Both the position numbers and the translations under genes were made by a program. The notes beneath the pieces were generated by a model. The model had not been told where the DNA came from and did no database searches. It saw nothing but the letters and a program-made list of their open reading frames with translations. A stretch of 50,246 bases of DNA from an uncultured Lachnospiraceae bacterium (lineage in GTDB: Bacteria > Bacillota > Clostridia > Lachnospirales > Lachnospiraceae). Below, in pieces: positions 14,723 through 23,055 of this stretch. Location of the stretch: positions 1 through 50,246 of the forward strand of contig CAJUQB010000023.1 of assembly GCA_910588285.1 (NCBI GenBank), in the 5' to 3' direction. The first letter of the stretch is position 1. Each line of letters starts with the position of its first letter.

Positions 14723-16219
14723 ATGGCAAAGTATATGATGGCATTGGATGCTGGAACCACCAGCAACCGCTGTATCCTTTTTAATGAGAAGGGGGAGATG
14801 TGCAGCGTGGCCCAGAAGGAATTTACCCAGTATTTTCCAAGGCCCGGCTGGGTGGAGCATGATGCCAATGAGATCTGGTCGTCACAGCTGGGGGTAGCTG
14901 TGGAGGCCATGCAGAAGCTCGGAGCAACGGCAGCTGATATTGCGGGGATTGGCATCACCAATCAGCGGGAGACCACCATAGTCTGGGATAAGAATACCGG
15001 GGAGCCGGTCTGCCATGCTATTGTGTGGCAGTGCAGGAGGACAGCGGAATACTGTGATTCCCTGGTGGAGCGGGGCTTTACCGACAGCTTCCGGGAGAAG
15101 ACGGGGCTTGTGATCGACGCATATTTTTCCGGCACAAAGCTGAAATGGATCCTGGACAATGTGGAGGGGGCAAGGGAGCGGGCCAAAAGGGGAGAGCTTT
15201 TGTTTGGCACAGTGGAGACCTGGCTGATCTGGAAGCTGACCAAGGGAGCTGTCCATGTGACGGATTATTCCAATGCCTCCCGCACCATGCTGTTTAACAT
15301 CAGGGATCTGTGCTGGGATCAGGAGATTCTGTCAGAGCTTGATATTCCGGAATGTATGCTTCCAAAGCCCATGCCCTCCAGCTGTGTGTACGGGATGGCA
15401 GATCCAGCCTTCTTCGGCGGGGAGATCCCCATAGCCGGGGCAGCGGGAGACCAGCAGGCAGCGCTGTTCGGCCAGACCTGCTTTGAGCCGGGGCAGGCCA
15501 AGAATACCTATGGGACGGGCTGTTTTCTTCTGATGAATACCGGGGAGAAGCCGGTGTATTCCAAAAACGGCCTGGTGACTACCATTGCATGGGGGCTGGA
15601 CGGGAAGGTGACCTATGCCCTGGAGGGCTCTATCTTTGTGGCCGGGGCGGCCATCCAGTGGCTGCGGGATGAGCTTCGCCTCATTGACAGCGCCGCAGAT
15701 TCGGATTACATGGCGAGGAAGGTGACGGACACCAATGGCTGCTATGTGGTTCCGGCCTTTACCGGGCTGGGGGCTCCCCACTGGGATCAGTATGCCAGAG
15801 GGACCATTGTGGGTTTAACCCGCGGGGTCAACAAATACCATATTATCCGGGCCACCCTGGAATCATTGGCATTCCAGACCAATGATGTGCTGACTGCCAT
15901 GCGGGCGGATTCGGGCATTGAGCTGGCGGTATTGAAGGTGGATGGAGGCGCCAGCGCCAACAATTTCCTGATGCAGGTTCAGGCAGATATCAGCGGAGCG
16001 CCGGTGAACCGCCCGGTCTGTGTAGAGACTACGGCCATGGGGGCTGCTTATCTGGCAGGTCTTGCCGTGGGCTATTGGGCGGACAAGAAGGATGTGATTA
16101 AGAACTGGGCCAGTGACGCCACCTTTGTTCCCTATATTGACGAGGAGCAGCGCCAGGCCAGAGTGAAAATGTGGAATAAGGCCGTAAAATACGCTTTTGG
16201 ATGGGCCAAGGAAGAATAG
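14723..16219 (+). CDS. glpK: Glycerol kinase
   Basis: A 498-residue FGGY kinase that converts glycerol to sn-glycerol-3-phosphate with ATP. It has the N-terminal phosphate loop D-A-G-T-T-S-N-R, substrate residues in N-Q-R-E-T, the catalytic region A-G-D-Q-Q-A-A-L-F-G-Q and N-T-Y-G-T-G-C-F-L-L-M-N-T-G, and the C-terminal adenosine motif V-D-G-G-A-S-A-N-N-F-L. Length equals the family's usual 495-505. AAGGAGG lies 8 bases before the ATG. First gene of a four-gene operon that goes on to oxidise the product. Firmicute GlpK is often activated by HPr phosphorylation of a His; I could not place that site firmly. Confidence 0.97.
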   Translation: MAKYMMALDAGTTSNRCILFNEKGEMCSVAQKEFTQYFPRPGWVEHDANEIWSSQLGVAVEAMQKLGATAADIAGIGITNQRETTIVWDKNTGEPVCHAIVWQCRRTAEYCDSLVERGFTDSFREKTGLVIDAYFSGTKLKWILDNVEGARERAKRGELLFGTVETWLIWKLTKGAVHVTDYSNASRTMLFNIRDLCWDQEILSELDIPECMLPKPMPSSCVYGMADPAFFGGEIPIAGAAGDQQAALFGQTCFEPGQAKNTYGTGCFLLMNTGEKPVYSKNGLVTTIAWGLDGKVTYALEGSIFVAGAAIQWLRDELRLIDSAADSDYMARKVTDTNGCYVVPAFTGLGAPHWDQYARGTIVGLTRGVNKYHIIRATLESLAFQTNDVLTAMRADSGIELAVLKVDGGASANNFLMQVQADISGAPVNRPVCVETTAMGAAYLAGLAVGYWADKKDVIKNWASDATFVPYIDEEQRQARVKMWNKAVKYAFGWAKEE

Positions 16220-16276
16220 GAGAGAACGCCCTGCGGCATATCTGTATAGAGAAAAGGGCGAGACAGGAGAGAGGAC

Positions 16277-17716
16277 ATGAAATACGACGTAGTAATTATT
16301 GGCGCCGGGGTATCCGGCTGTGCCATTGCCCGGGAGCTGTCCCGGTATCAGCTGAAAATTGCCGTGGTGGAGAAGGAGGAGGATGTGTGCTGCGGCACCT
16401 CCAAGGCCAACAGCGGCATTGTCCACGCAGGCTTTGACGCCCCCTCGGGAAGCCTGATGGCCAGGCTGAATGTGGCGGGAAATGAGGCAATGGAGGAGCT
16501 TTCCAGGGAGCTTGATTTCTCCTTCCGCAGAAATGGCTCCCTGGTGCTGCTGTTTGATGAGGAGGACCGCCCGAAGCTGGAGGCGCTGTACGCTCGTGGT
16601 GTGGAAAACGGCGTAAGGGAGCTTCGGATTGTGGAGCAGGAGGAATTGCGTCAGCTGGAGCCGCAGGTGGGGCCGGAGGCAGTAGCCGCCCTGTATGCGC
16701 CCACCGGCGGGATTGTCTGTCCCTTTGGGCTTACCATTGCCCTGGCGGAAAATGCCTGTACCAATGGGGTGGAATTTTATTTTGACAGCACGGTGACGGA
16801 TATCAGAAGAAAGGGTGATGGCTGGAGCGTCTGCACTGCAGATGATGTTTTTGATACAGCATTTGTGGTCAATGCAGCAGGCGTCTATGCAGATGTATTC
16901 CACAATATGGTCAGCGGGACCAAGCTTCACATCACGCCCCGCCGGGGGGATTACTGTCTGCTGGATCGGACAACAGAAGGCTTTGTGAAGCACACGGTAT
17001 TCCAGCTCCCCGGAAAGCAGGGCAAGGGGGTGCTGGTGAGCCCCACTGTCCACGGCAATACGCTGCTGGGGCCCACGGCCATTGATATTGAGGAGAAGGA
17101 GGGCACCAATACTACCAGACAGGGCCTGGATGAGCTGCAGGCCAAGGCGGGAAGAAGCGTGGCCAATCTGCCCATGAACCAGGTAATCACCTCCTTTGCG
17201 GGCCTTCGCGCCCATGAGGACAGCGGGGAGTTCATCATCGGGGAGCCGGAGGATGCAAAAGGCTTTGTGGACTGTGCCGGCATCGAGTCTCCGGGGCTGT
17301 CCAGCGCGCCGGCCATCGGGGAACTGGTGGCAGGTCTCATTGCCGACAGGCTGCACCCGCTGATCAATGAGAACTTCTGCGGTAGCCGGAAGGGGATTTT
17401 GAATCCTGCCCTGCTGTCCAAGGAGGAGCGGGCAGAGCTGATTCGGAAGAAGCCGGCCTATGGAACCATGATCTGCCGCTGTGAAATGGTGACAGAGGGG
17501 GAGATTGTGGATGCAGTGACAAGACCTCTAGGCGCCAAGTCCTTAGACGGCGTGAAGCGGCGCACTAGGGCCGGGATGGGACGCTGCCAGTCAGGCTTCT
17601 GCTCGCCCAGAACCATGGAGATCATTGCCCGGGAGCGGGGCATATCCATGGAGGAGGTTACCAAGGCGGGCGGGGCTTCCAGGATCATCTGCGGTATCAG
17701 CAAGGACAGTCTGTAG
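16277..17716 (+). CDS. glpA: FAD-dependent glycerol-3-phosphate dehydrogenase, GlpA-like
   Basis: A 479-residue flavoprotein. The N-terminus is a Rossmann FAD site (V-V-I-I-G-A-G-V-S-G-C-A-I-A-R-E-L). Residues about 30-370 are the DAO domain shared with GlpD/GlpA/L-2-hydroxyglutarate oxidase. The C-terminus is a BFD-like [2Fe-2S] domain with C-R-C-E and C-Q-S-G-F-C. It would oxidise glycerol-3-phosphate to dihydroxyacetone phosphate and pass electrons to its partner subunits. It lies 57 bases after glpK. In Firmicutes this trio (this gene, the next flavoprotein and DUF1667) replaces the enteric GlpABC complex; this is inferred from the context. Confidence 0.87.
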   Translation: MKYDVVIIGAGVSGCAIARELSRYQLKIAVVEKEEDVCCGTSKANSGIVHAGFDAPSGSLMARLNVAGNEAMEELSRELDFSFRRNGSLVLLFDEEDRPKLEALYARGVENGVRELRIVEQEELRQLEPQVGPEAVAALYAPTGGIVCPFGLTIALAENACTNGVEFYFDSTVTDIRRKGDGWSVCTADDVFDTAFVVNAAGVYADVFHNMVSGTKLHITPRRGDYCLLDRTTEGFVKHTVFQLPGKQGKGVLVSPTVHGNTLLGPTAIDIEEKEGTNTTRQGLDELQAKAGRSVANLPMNQVITSFAGLRAHEDSGEFIIGEPEDAKGFVDCAGIESPGLSSAPAIGELVAGLIADRLHPLINENFCGSRKGILNPALLSKEERAELIRKKPAYGTMICRCEMVTEGEIVDAVTRPLGAKSLDGVKRRTRAGMGRCQSGFCSPRTMEIIARERGISMEEVTKAGGASRIICGISKDSL

Positions 17717-17729
17717 GAGGAATATAACT

Positions 17730-19022
17730 ATGAAGCAATATGATATTGTAATAATCGGAGGCGGACCGGCAGGATTGGCGGCGGCCCTTGCAGCCAGGGA
17801 GCATGGGAACTGTCAGGTATTGATCCTGGAGCGTGACCGGGAGCTTGGGGGGATTCTGAACCAGTGTATCCACAACGGATTTGGGCTTCATACCTTCAAG
17901 GAGGAGCTGACAGGCCCGGAATATGCGGCCCGGTTTATAGAGCGGGTGCAGGAGGAAAAGATTCCATATGCCCTGAATACCATGGTATTGGATATTTCGG
18001 CCGAGAAGGTGATAACGGCTATGAACCGGGAGGAGGGCCTGTTTGAGATCAAGGCCAGGGCCATTGTGCTGGCCATGGGCTGCCGGGAGCGCTCCCGGGG
18101 GGCGCTGAATATTCCGGGATACCGTCCGGCAGGGATATTTTCCGCAGGAACTGCCCAGCGGCTGGTGAATATGGAGGGCTATCTGCCGGGCCGTGAGGTC
18201 GTGATCTTAGGCTCCGGGGATATTGGCCTGATTATGGCCCGCCGGATGACCCTGGAGGGAGCCAGGGTGAAGGCAGTGGCGGAGCTGATGCCCTATTCCG
18301 GGGGGCTGAAGCGGAACATTGTCCAGTGCCTGGACGATTACGGGATTCCTCTGAAGCTGAGCCATACTGTGGTGGATATCCAGGGGAAGGAGCGTGTCAC
18401 CGGCGTGACCATTGCCCAGGTGGATGAAAACCGCAGGCCCATTCCAGGCACAGAGGAAGCTTATTCCTGCGATACCCTGCTTTTGTCCTGCGGCCTGATT
18501 CCGGAGAACGAGCTGTCCCGGGGGATGGGGGTGGAGATCAGTCCGGTTACCTCCGGGCCGGTGGTCAATGAGAGCCTGGAGACCAGCATTCCCGGCGTAT
18601 TTGCCTGCGGGAATGTGCTGCATGTCCATGATCTGGTGGATTTTGTATCCCAGGAGGCTGCCAGCGCAGGAACCCATGCGGCAGCATATGTGAAAGGTCT
18701 GACAGAGGAGGAGGCAGCCCAAAGAGACCCCGCAGAGGAGCAGAGAGCATTTCCGGTAAAGGTACAGGGCGGCATCCGCTACACGGTTCCTACCATGATC
18801 CGTCCGGACCGGATGGAGGAGGAGCAGGTCATCCGCTTCCGGGTGGGAGATGTGTACCGGAACCGCTATCTGTCCCTGTATGTAAATGGCCGGCGGCTGG
18901 TCCACCGGAAGCGTCAGGTCATGGCGCCGGGGGAGATGGAGGAGCTTAAGGTGAAGCGGGAGCAGCTTAAGGACTGCCCGCTGGATACGGAGATCCTTGT
19001 AACGATAGAGGAGGAATCGTAA
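17730..19022 (+). CDS. FAD/NAD-dependent oxidoreductase, GlpB-like partner
   Basis: A 430-residue pyridine-nucleotide-disulphide-type flavoprotein. It has an N-terminal FAD motif (I-V-I-I-G-G-G-P-A-G-L-A-A-A), a central NAD(P) motif (V-I-L-G-S-G-D-I-G-L-I-M-A-R-R) and a late FAD motif (G-V-F-A-C-G-N-V). The redox Cys pair of thioredoxin reductase is absent. I start it at 17730: AGGAGG lies 8 bases upstream; an open frame further upstream lies inside glpA. Its stop overlaps the next start (TAATG), so the two are translationally coupled. Likely carries electrons between the GlpA-like subunit and NAD or a membrane acceptor. Confidence 0.85.
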   Translation: MKQYDIVIIGGGPAGLAAALAAREHGNCQVLILERDRELGGILNQCIHNGFGLHTFKEELTGPEYAARFIERVQEEKIPYALNTMVLDISAEKVITAMNREEGLFEIKARAIVLAMGCRERSRGALNIPGYRPAGIFSAGTAQRLVNMEGYLPGREVVILGSGDIGLIMARRMTLEGARVKAVAELMPYSGGLKRNIVQCLDDYGIPLKLSHTVVDIQGKERVTGVTIAQVDENRRPIPGTEEAYSCDTLLLSCGLIPENELSRGMGVEISPVTSGPVVNESLETSIPGVFACGNVLHVHDLVDFVSQEAASAGTHAAAYVKGLTEEEAAQRDPAEEQRAFPVKVQGGIRYTVPTMIRPDRMEEEQVIRFRVGDVYRNRYLSLYVNGRRLVHRKRQVMAPGEMEELKVKREQLKDCPLDTEILVTIEEES

Positions 19023-19390
19023 TGGAGAAGAGAGAATTGATCTGTATCGGATGCCCCATGGGCTGCAGGATGACGGTGACCATGGAGCAGGGCCAGGTGA
19101 CACAGGTGTCCGGAAATACCTGCAGGCGGGGAGATGCCTATGCCCGCAGGGAAGTGACGAATCCCACCCGCATTGTCACCAGCACGGTCCGTGTGGAGGG
19201 CGGCATCCTCCCGGTGGTATCGGTGAAGACACGGGAGGATATTCCGAAAGGGAAAATATTTGACTGTGTGAAGGCTTTGCAGGAGCTTGTGGTGGAAGCA
19301 CCGGTTCGGATCGGGGAGGTACTCCTTTCGGATGTGGCGGGAACCGGGGTGGATATTGTGGCGACCAGGGCCTGCCCGCAGGCTGTCTAA
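19022..19390 (+). CDS. DUF1667 protein
   Basis: A 122-residue protein with an N-terminal C-I-G-C-P-M-G-C cluster motif and two later Cys (C-R-R-G and a C-terminal C-P-Q). DUF1667 proteins nearly always follow the two flavoprotein genes seen here and probably carry an iron-sulphur or zinc site in the glycerol-3-phosphate oxidation complex. The start overlaps the preceding stop by one base. It is the last gene of the operon; a terminator follows. Confidence 0.9.
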   Translation: MEKRELICIGCPMGCRMTVTMEQGQVTQVSGNTCRRGDAYARREVTNPTRIVTSTVRVEGGILPVVSVKTREDIPKGKIFDCVKALQELVVEAPVRIGEVLLSDVAGTGVDIVATRACPQAV

Positions 19391-19433
19391 AACACCCAAA
19401 ATCCACTGATTTTTCATAGGATAAATTCACAGA

Positions 19434-19468
19434 AACGGCAGACGCAGAAACAGTGTCTGCTGTTTTTT
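19434..19468 (+). terminator. Terminator of the glycerol operon
   Basis: AACGGCAGAC and GTCTGCTGTT pair (10 bp, one G-T) around an 11-base loop, ending in a run of seven T. Confidence 0.82.
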
Positions 19469-19526
19469 TGTCTGGGGAGGCCGTTTGTCTGCCATCATCA
19501 TTTGCCATCATCTCTAAAATTTTTGC

Positions 19527-19555
19527 TTGTTCCAGCTGGAAAAATATGGTATTTT
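19527..19555 (+). promoter_or_regulatory. Promoter candidate of ibrAB
   Basis: TTGTTC, 17 bases, TATTTT, followed by TAT. The same hexamers, spacing and following bases occur before the TPR lipoprotein gene (21554-21582). Confidence 0.45.
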
Positions 19556-19612
19556 TATAAGAAGAGCTTTTTTACAGGTGATACAGAAAGAGAACTTTTA
19601 CGGGTGATAAAA

Positions 19613-20953
19613 ATGATACGTGAATATTTGGAGCAGAATGTGTATGAAGCCCTGCAGAGACGCCTGCGGCTGATTTTTGAGGAATTTGACAATATCTATC
19701 TTTCCTTTTCCGGCGGGAAGGACAGCGGTCTTTTGCTGAACCTGGTGCTGGATTTTCAGAAAAAATATTTCCCGGAGAAACGAATCGGTGTTTTTCATCA
19801 GGATTTTGAAGCCCAGTACACAGTGACCACAGAGTATGTGGAACGGACCTTTGAACGGATTAAGGATCAGGTGGAGCCTTATTGGGTGTGCCTGCCCATG
19901 GCTACCAGGACGGCTTTAAGCAGCTATGAGATGTACTGGTATCCCTGGGATGATAAGAAGAAGGAGGTCTGGGTCCGCCCGATGCCGGACAAGGAATATG
20001 TGATCAATCTGGATCACAATCCCATGACCACCTACCATTACCGGATGAACCAGGAGGAGCTGGCCAAGCAGTTTGGGCGCTGGTACCGGATCTCCCATGG
20101 GGATCAGAAGACCGTGTGCCTCCTGGGGATGCGGGCCGATGAGTCCCTCCAGAGATACAGCGGATTTCTCAATAAGAAATACGGATATAAGGGGGAGTGC
20201 TGGATCAGCAAACAGTTCAAGGACGTCTGGTGCGCTTCGCCGCTTTTTGACTGGTCGGCGGAGGATGTGTGGCATGCCAATTATGTGTTTGGCTATGATT
20301 ACAACCGGCTGTATGACCTCTATTATATGGCCGGACTGACGGTGTCCCAGATGCGGGTGGCCTCTCCCTTCAACGATTATTCCAAGGATTCCCTGAACCT
20401 GTACCGCGTGATTGATCCGGAGATCTGGGTGAAGCTTGTGGGGCGGGTGCAGGGAGCCAATTTTGCCAGCATTTATGGCAGGACCCGGGCTATGGGATAC
20501 CGGAATGTGACGCTGCCCCCGGATCATACCTGGAAATCCTACACCATGTTCCTGCTGGACACCCTGCCGGCCAGGATCCGGAACAATTATGTGAAAAAGT
20601 TTAACACATCCATGGAATTTTGGCATAAGACCGGCGGCGGGCTGGACGAGGAGACCATCCGGGAGCTATTGGAGCATGGGTATAAGATTCGGAGGAACGG
20701 TGTATCTAATTATACCCGCAGCAAAAAATCCAGGGTCATTTTCCTTCAGAAGATTCCGGACCATACGGACAACATCAAATCCTCCAAGGATATTCCAAGC
20801 TGGAAGCGGATGTGCTACTGCATTTTGAAAAACGACCACACCTGCCGCTTCATGGGATTTGGGGTCAACAGGGAGCAGCAGCGGCGTATGGATGCAATCC
20901 GTCTCAAATACAAAAGCCTGGAGGAGATCGAGGAGACGCAGCATGGAAGATAA
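19613..20953 (+). CDS. ibrA: PAPS-reductase-like protein, IbrA type (DUF3440)
   Basis: A 446-residue member of the PAPS reductase/adenine nucleotide alpha hydrolase superfamily. The PP-loop is S-F-S-G-G-K-D-S at residues 31-38; the long C-terminal region (G-M-R-A-D-E-S, then W-S-A-E-D-V-W) matches the DUF3440/IbrA subgroup rather than true CysH. IbrA and IbrB were first described in E. coli as activators of immunoglobulin-binding eib genes. The biochemistry is not settled; by fold it could activate or transfer sulphur, as DndC does. I chose ATG 19613 by homology; only a weak GGGTGA precedes it, and GTG 19604 is an alternative. A ParB-like gene follows, as in E. coli. Confidence 0.85.
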   Translation: MIREYLEQNVYEALQRRLRLIFEEFDNIYLSFSGGKDSGLLLNLVLDFQKKYFPEKRIGVFHQDFEAQYTVTTEYVERTFERIKDQVEPYWVCLPMATRTALSSYEMYWYPWDDKKKEVWVRPMPDKEYVINLDHNPMTTYHYRMNQEELAKQFGRWYRISHGDQKTVCLLGMRADESLQRYSGFLNKKYGYKGECWISKQFKDVWCASPLFDWSAEDVWHANYVFGYDYNRLYDLYYMAGLTVSQMRVASPFNDYSKDSLNLYRVIDPEIWVKLVGRVQGANFASIYGRTRAMGYRNVTLPPDHTWKSYTMFLLDTLPARIRNNYVKKFNTSMEFWHKTGGGLDEETIRELLEHGYKIRRNGVSNYTRSKKSRVIFLQKIPDHTDNIKSSKDIPSWKRMCYCILKNDHTCRFMGFGVNREQQRRMDAIRLKYKSLEEIEETQHGR

Positions 20954-20991
20954 AAGCCTGGAGGAGATCGAGGAGGCACAGAATGGAATAT
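20912..20991 (+). repeat. 40-bp tandem duplication across the ibrA/ibrB junction
   Basis: Copy 1 is 20912-20951 and copy 2 is 20952-20991, differing at a few bases; AAAAGCC starts a third partial copy. Each copy contains a GGAGG-like site and an ATG (20943 and 20983). The first ATG now opens only a 16-codon frame ending at 20993, because 40 is not a multiple of three. Confidence 0.9.
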
Positions 20992-21510
20992 AAAAGCCCG
21001 GTATATCAGGTGACGGCGGTCCCTGTAGAAAAAATAAAACCAAACGACTATAACCCCAATACAGTGGCACCGCCGGAGATGAAGCTGCTCTACAACAGCA
21101 TCAAGGCGGACGGCTATACCATGCCAATTGTCTGCTATTATGATGAGGCAAAGGACCACTATATTATTGTGGACGGTTTTCACCGTTACCGTATTATGAT
21201 GGAGTATCCGGATATTTACGCCAGGGAGAAGGGGATGCTGCCCGTGTCGGTGATTGACAAGCCCTTGGACCAGCGGATGGCCAGCACTGTCCGCCATAAC
21301 CGGGCCCGGGGGACCCATGCGGTGGACCTGATGAGCAATATTGTACGGGAGCTTCATGAGCTGGGCCGCTCGGATGCGTGGATTGCCAGGCATCTTGGCA
21401 TGGAACAGGATGAGATCCTGCGACTGAAGCAGATTACAGGCCTGGCGGCGCTGTTTCAGGATGTGAATTTCGGGCAGGCCTGGAGACCGATGGATGAGGC
21501 GGAGGAGTAA
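20983..21510 (+). CDS. ibrB: ParB-like nuclease-domain protein, IbrB type
   Basis: A 175-residue ParB/Srx-fold protein. The N-terminal domain has V-P-V-E-K-I-K-P-N-D-Y-N-P-N and the V-D-G-F-H-R-Y-R motif (the G-x-H-R box that binds nucleotide in ParB proteins). The C-terminal third is a helical HTH-like segment (S-D-A-W-I-A-R-H-L-G-M). It follows ibrA by 29 bases. The start at 20983 lies in the second copy of a 40-bp duplication. In E. coli IbrB acts with IbrA on gene expression; a link to DNA modification or transcription in this organism is unproven. Confidence 0.85.
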   Translation: MEYKSPVYQVTAVPVEKIKPNDYNPNTVAPPEMKLLYNSIKADGYTMPIVCYYDEAKDHYIIVDGFHRYRIMMEYPDIYAREKGMLPVSVIDKPLDQRMASTVRHNRARGTHAVDLMSNIVRELHELGRSDAWIARHLGMEQDEILRLKQITGLAALFQDVNFGQAWRPMDEAEE

Positions 21511-21553
21511 GGGCTGATCCAAAAAGCCGAAATAAAAAACAATCTGATTTGGG

Positions 21554-21582
21554 TTGTTCTGAGGTTGATTTTGTGGTATTTT
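21554..21582 (+). promoter_or_regulatory. Promoter candidate of the TPR lipoprotein operon
   Basis: TTGTTC, 17 bases, TATTTT then TAT, matching the candidate before ibrA. It sits 20 bases upstream of the ATG at 21603. Confidence 0.45.
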
Positions 21583-21602
21583 TATGTGGGAGGAATTATG
21601 CC

Positions 21603-22574
21603 ATGAAAAAAATCAGAACAACCCTTATTATATGCCTTTTTACGACAGCGATTTGCCTGATGGCAGGCTGCGGCGGAAGAGATGAGGTACAATTGGAGAA
21701 TGAACTGGCCTACCGCCAGATTGGGATTCAGAAGCTTTCGGAGGGAAGCTATCAGGAGGCGGTGGACAGCTTTCAGAAGGCGCTGGATCAGTCTGTGGCT
21801 GTGGTGGAGGAGCTGGAGGTGGACATCTGCTACTATAAGGCGCAGGCCCAGTACCAGGGCGGGGATGTGGAGGGCGCCATAGAGACCTATACAGCCCTGA
21901 TTGACTATGACAAGGATAATGTGAAGGCCCTGTACCTGCGGGGGACGGCTTACCTGGCCCAGGGGCAGACCAAGGAGGCCCTGGCGGACTATCAGGCTGC
22001 GGCAGATCGGGAGAAGAAGGACGGAGAGCTGCATTCCCATATCGCAGAGAACCTGATTCATGCCGGCATGAACCAGGAGGCGGAGCCCTACCTCCAGGCA
22101 GCAGTGGGCCAGGACGGCGAGGATGCCGAAAGCCTTAGGGAGAGAGGGTATGCCTTCTATTTGATGGGGGATTACGACAATGCCAGGGCCAACCTGGACA
22201 AAGCAATCACCCTGGAGGATGAGGAGGCTGTCTTCTATCTGGCCAAGATCGAGGATGCGCTGGGCAACAGCCAGCGGGCCACTCAGCTGTACGAGACCTA
22301 TATTTCCACCCATGAGGGGGATACAGCCACCCTGTATGAGCTGGGCATGGCCCGGCTGAAGCAGGGGAGCTATGACCAGGCGCTGACCTTTTTCCAGAAG
22401 GCATTGGAGACAGAGAACCCTGTAAACCGGCAGCAGCTTCGGCGCGGGGAAATTATTGCCCTGGAGTATCTGTTGGATTTTGGGCAGGCCAGGGCCAAGC
22501 TGGAATCCTATGTGGCAGATTACCCCGAGGATGCGGAGGCGGCCAGGGAATGGGAGTTTTTGCAGTCAAGATAA
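21603..22574 (+). CDS. TPR-repeat lipoprotein
   Basis: A 323-residue surface lipoprotein with lipobox L-M-A-G-C (Cys23). The rest is a chain of tetratricopeptide repeats, seen as repeated A-Y, G-x-Y-x-x-A and A-L-x-x-Y patterns (for example G-S-Y-Q-E-A-V-D-S-F-Q-K-A and G-D-Y-D-N-A-R-A-N-L-D-K-A), filling nearly the whole chain. I start it at 21603 with GGAGGA 8 bases upstream. Probably a protein-protein scaffold outside the membrane. It heads a likely operon with a MotA-like membrane protein and a membrane LuxR protein. Confidence 0.88.
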   Translation: MKKIRTTLIICLFTTAICLMAGCGGRDEVQLENELAYRQIGIQKLSEGSYQEAVDSFQKALDQSVAVVEELEVDICYYKAQAQYQGGDVEGAIETYTALIDYDKDNVKALYLRGTAYLAQGQTKEALADYQAAADREKKDGELHSHIAENLIHAGMNQEAEPYLQAAVGQDGEDAESLRERGYAFYLMGDYDNARANLDKAITLEDEEAVFYLAKIEDALGNSQRATQLYETYISTHEGDTATLYELGMARLKQGSYDQALTFFQKALETENPVNRQQLRRGEIIALEYLLDFGQARAKLESYVADYPEDAEAAREWEFLQSR

Positions 22575-22596
22575 CGAGAAAGGAAGCGTTTGTCGT

Positions 22597-23055
22597 ATGA
22601 TTATACAGATACTGATCATTATTGTTGGGTTCTTGTTTATGAATCTAAGCTCTGCCGAAGGTTTGGAGAGTATTTCCTTCTGCATTGACATTCCCACGTT
22701 GTTATGCATTCTTGTATTTACACTTCCTGTACTGCTCCGACGGGGCATGTGGCAGGATTTTATGCGGGCATTCCGCATGCTGAAAAGGACCTACGTGTGT
22801 TCGCTTGGGGACTTAAAGCGCACGAAGGAGGCCGTGGAACTGATGCAGAAGCAGGTGATGTATGGAGGGGTGATCATAATGATTATGGGAATCATCTATC
22901 TGCTGGCAATGGTGAATAATCCGGCTTCGGTTGGGCCGGCCCTGGCAGTTGCAGTGCTGTCCATCCTTTACACGGCTGTCTTGGAGCTTCTGCTGCTTCC
23001 CCTTCAGCATGAGGTGGGACGCCGGATCATTGATTATATGGAGGGGGAAGATTGA
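22597..23055 (+). CDS. MotA/ExbB-like four-helix membrane protein
   Basis: A 152-residue protein with four hydrophobic segments. The end of helix 1 and start of helix 2 read C-I-D-I-P-T-L-L, close to the F-I-D-x-P-S-L of MotA. Helix 4 reads N-P-A-S-V-G-P-A-L-A-V-A-V-L-S-I-L-Y, close to the P-S-S-I-G-P-x-M-A-V-A-L-x-T-x-x-Y of MotA, including the Pro in the proton pathway. The cytoplasmic loop is much shorter than in MotA (whole protein 152 versus about 260-290). No MotB or ExbD gene is adjacent. The start at 22597 has AAAGGAAG upstream. Its role may be as a scaffold or ion-dependent sensor; this is inference from sequence resemblance. Confidence 0.6.
   Translation: MIIQILIIIVGFLFMNLSSAEGLESISFCIDIPTLLCILVFTLPVLLRRGMWQDFMRAFRMLKRTYVCSLGDLKRTKEAVELMQKQVMYGGVIIMIMGIIYLLAMVNNPASVGPALAVAVLSILYTAVLELLLLPLQHEVGRRIIDYMEGED

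Noticed and set aside
14548..14784. 78-residue frame over the glycerol leader
   Set aside because: It overlaps the promoter, the leader terminator and the glpK start and has no ribosome binding site.
15863..17356. Long open frame antisense to glpK and glpA
   Set aside because: No ribosome binding site or family resemblance; it mirrors the codon bias of the real genes on the other strand. The same holds for long antisense frames at 33654-34994 and 45586-47082.
17625..17729. Upstream extension of the GlpB-like protein
   Set aside because: The extension lies inside the glpA C-terminus; AGGAGG and the FAD motif place the start at 17730.
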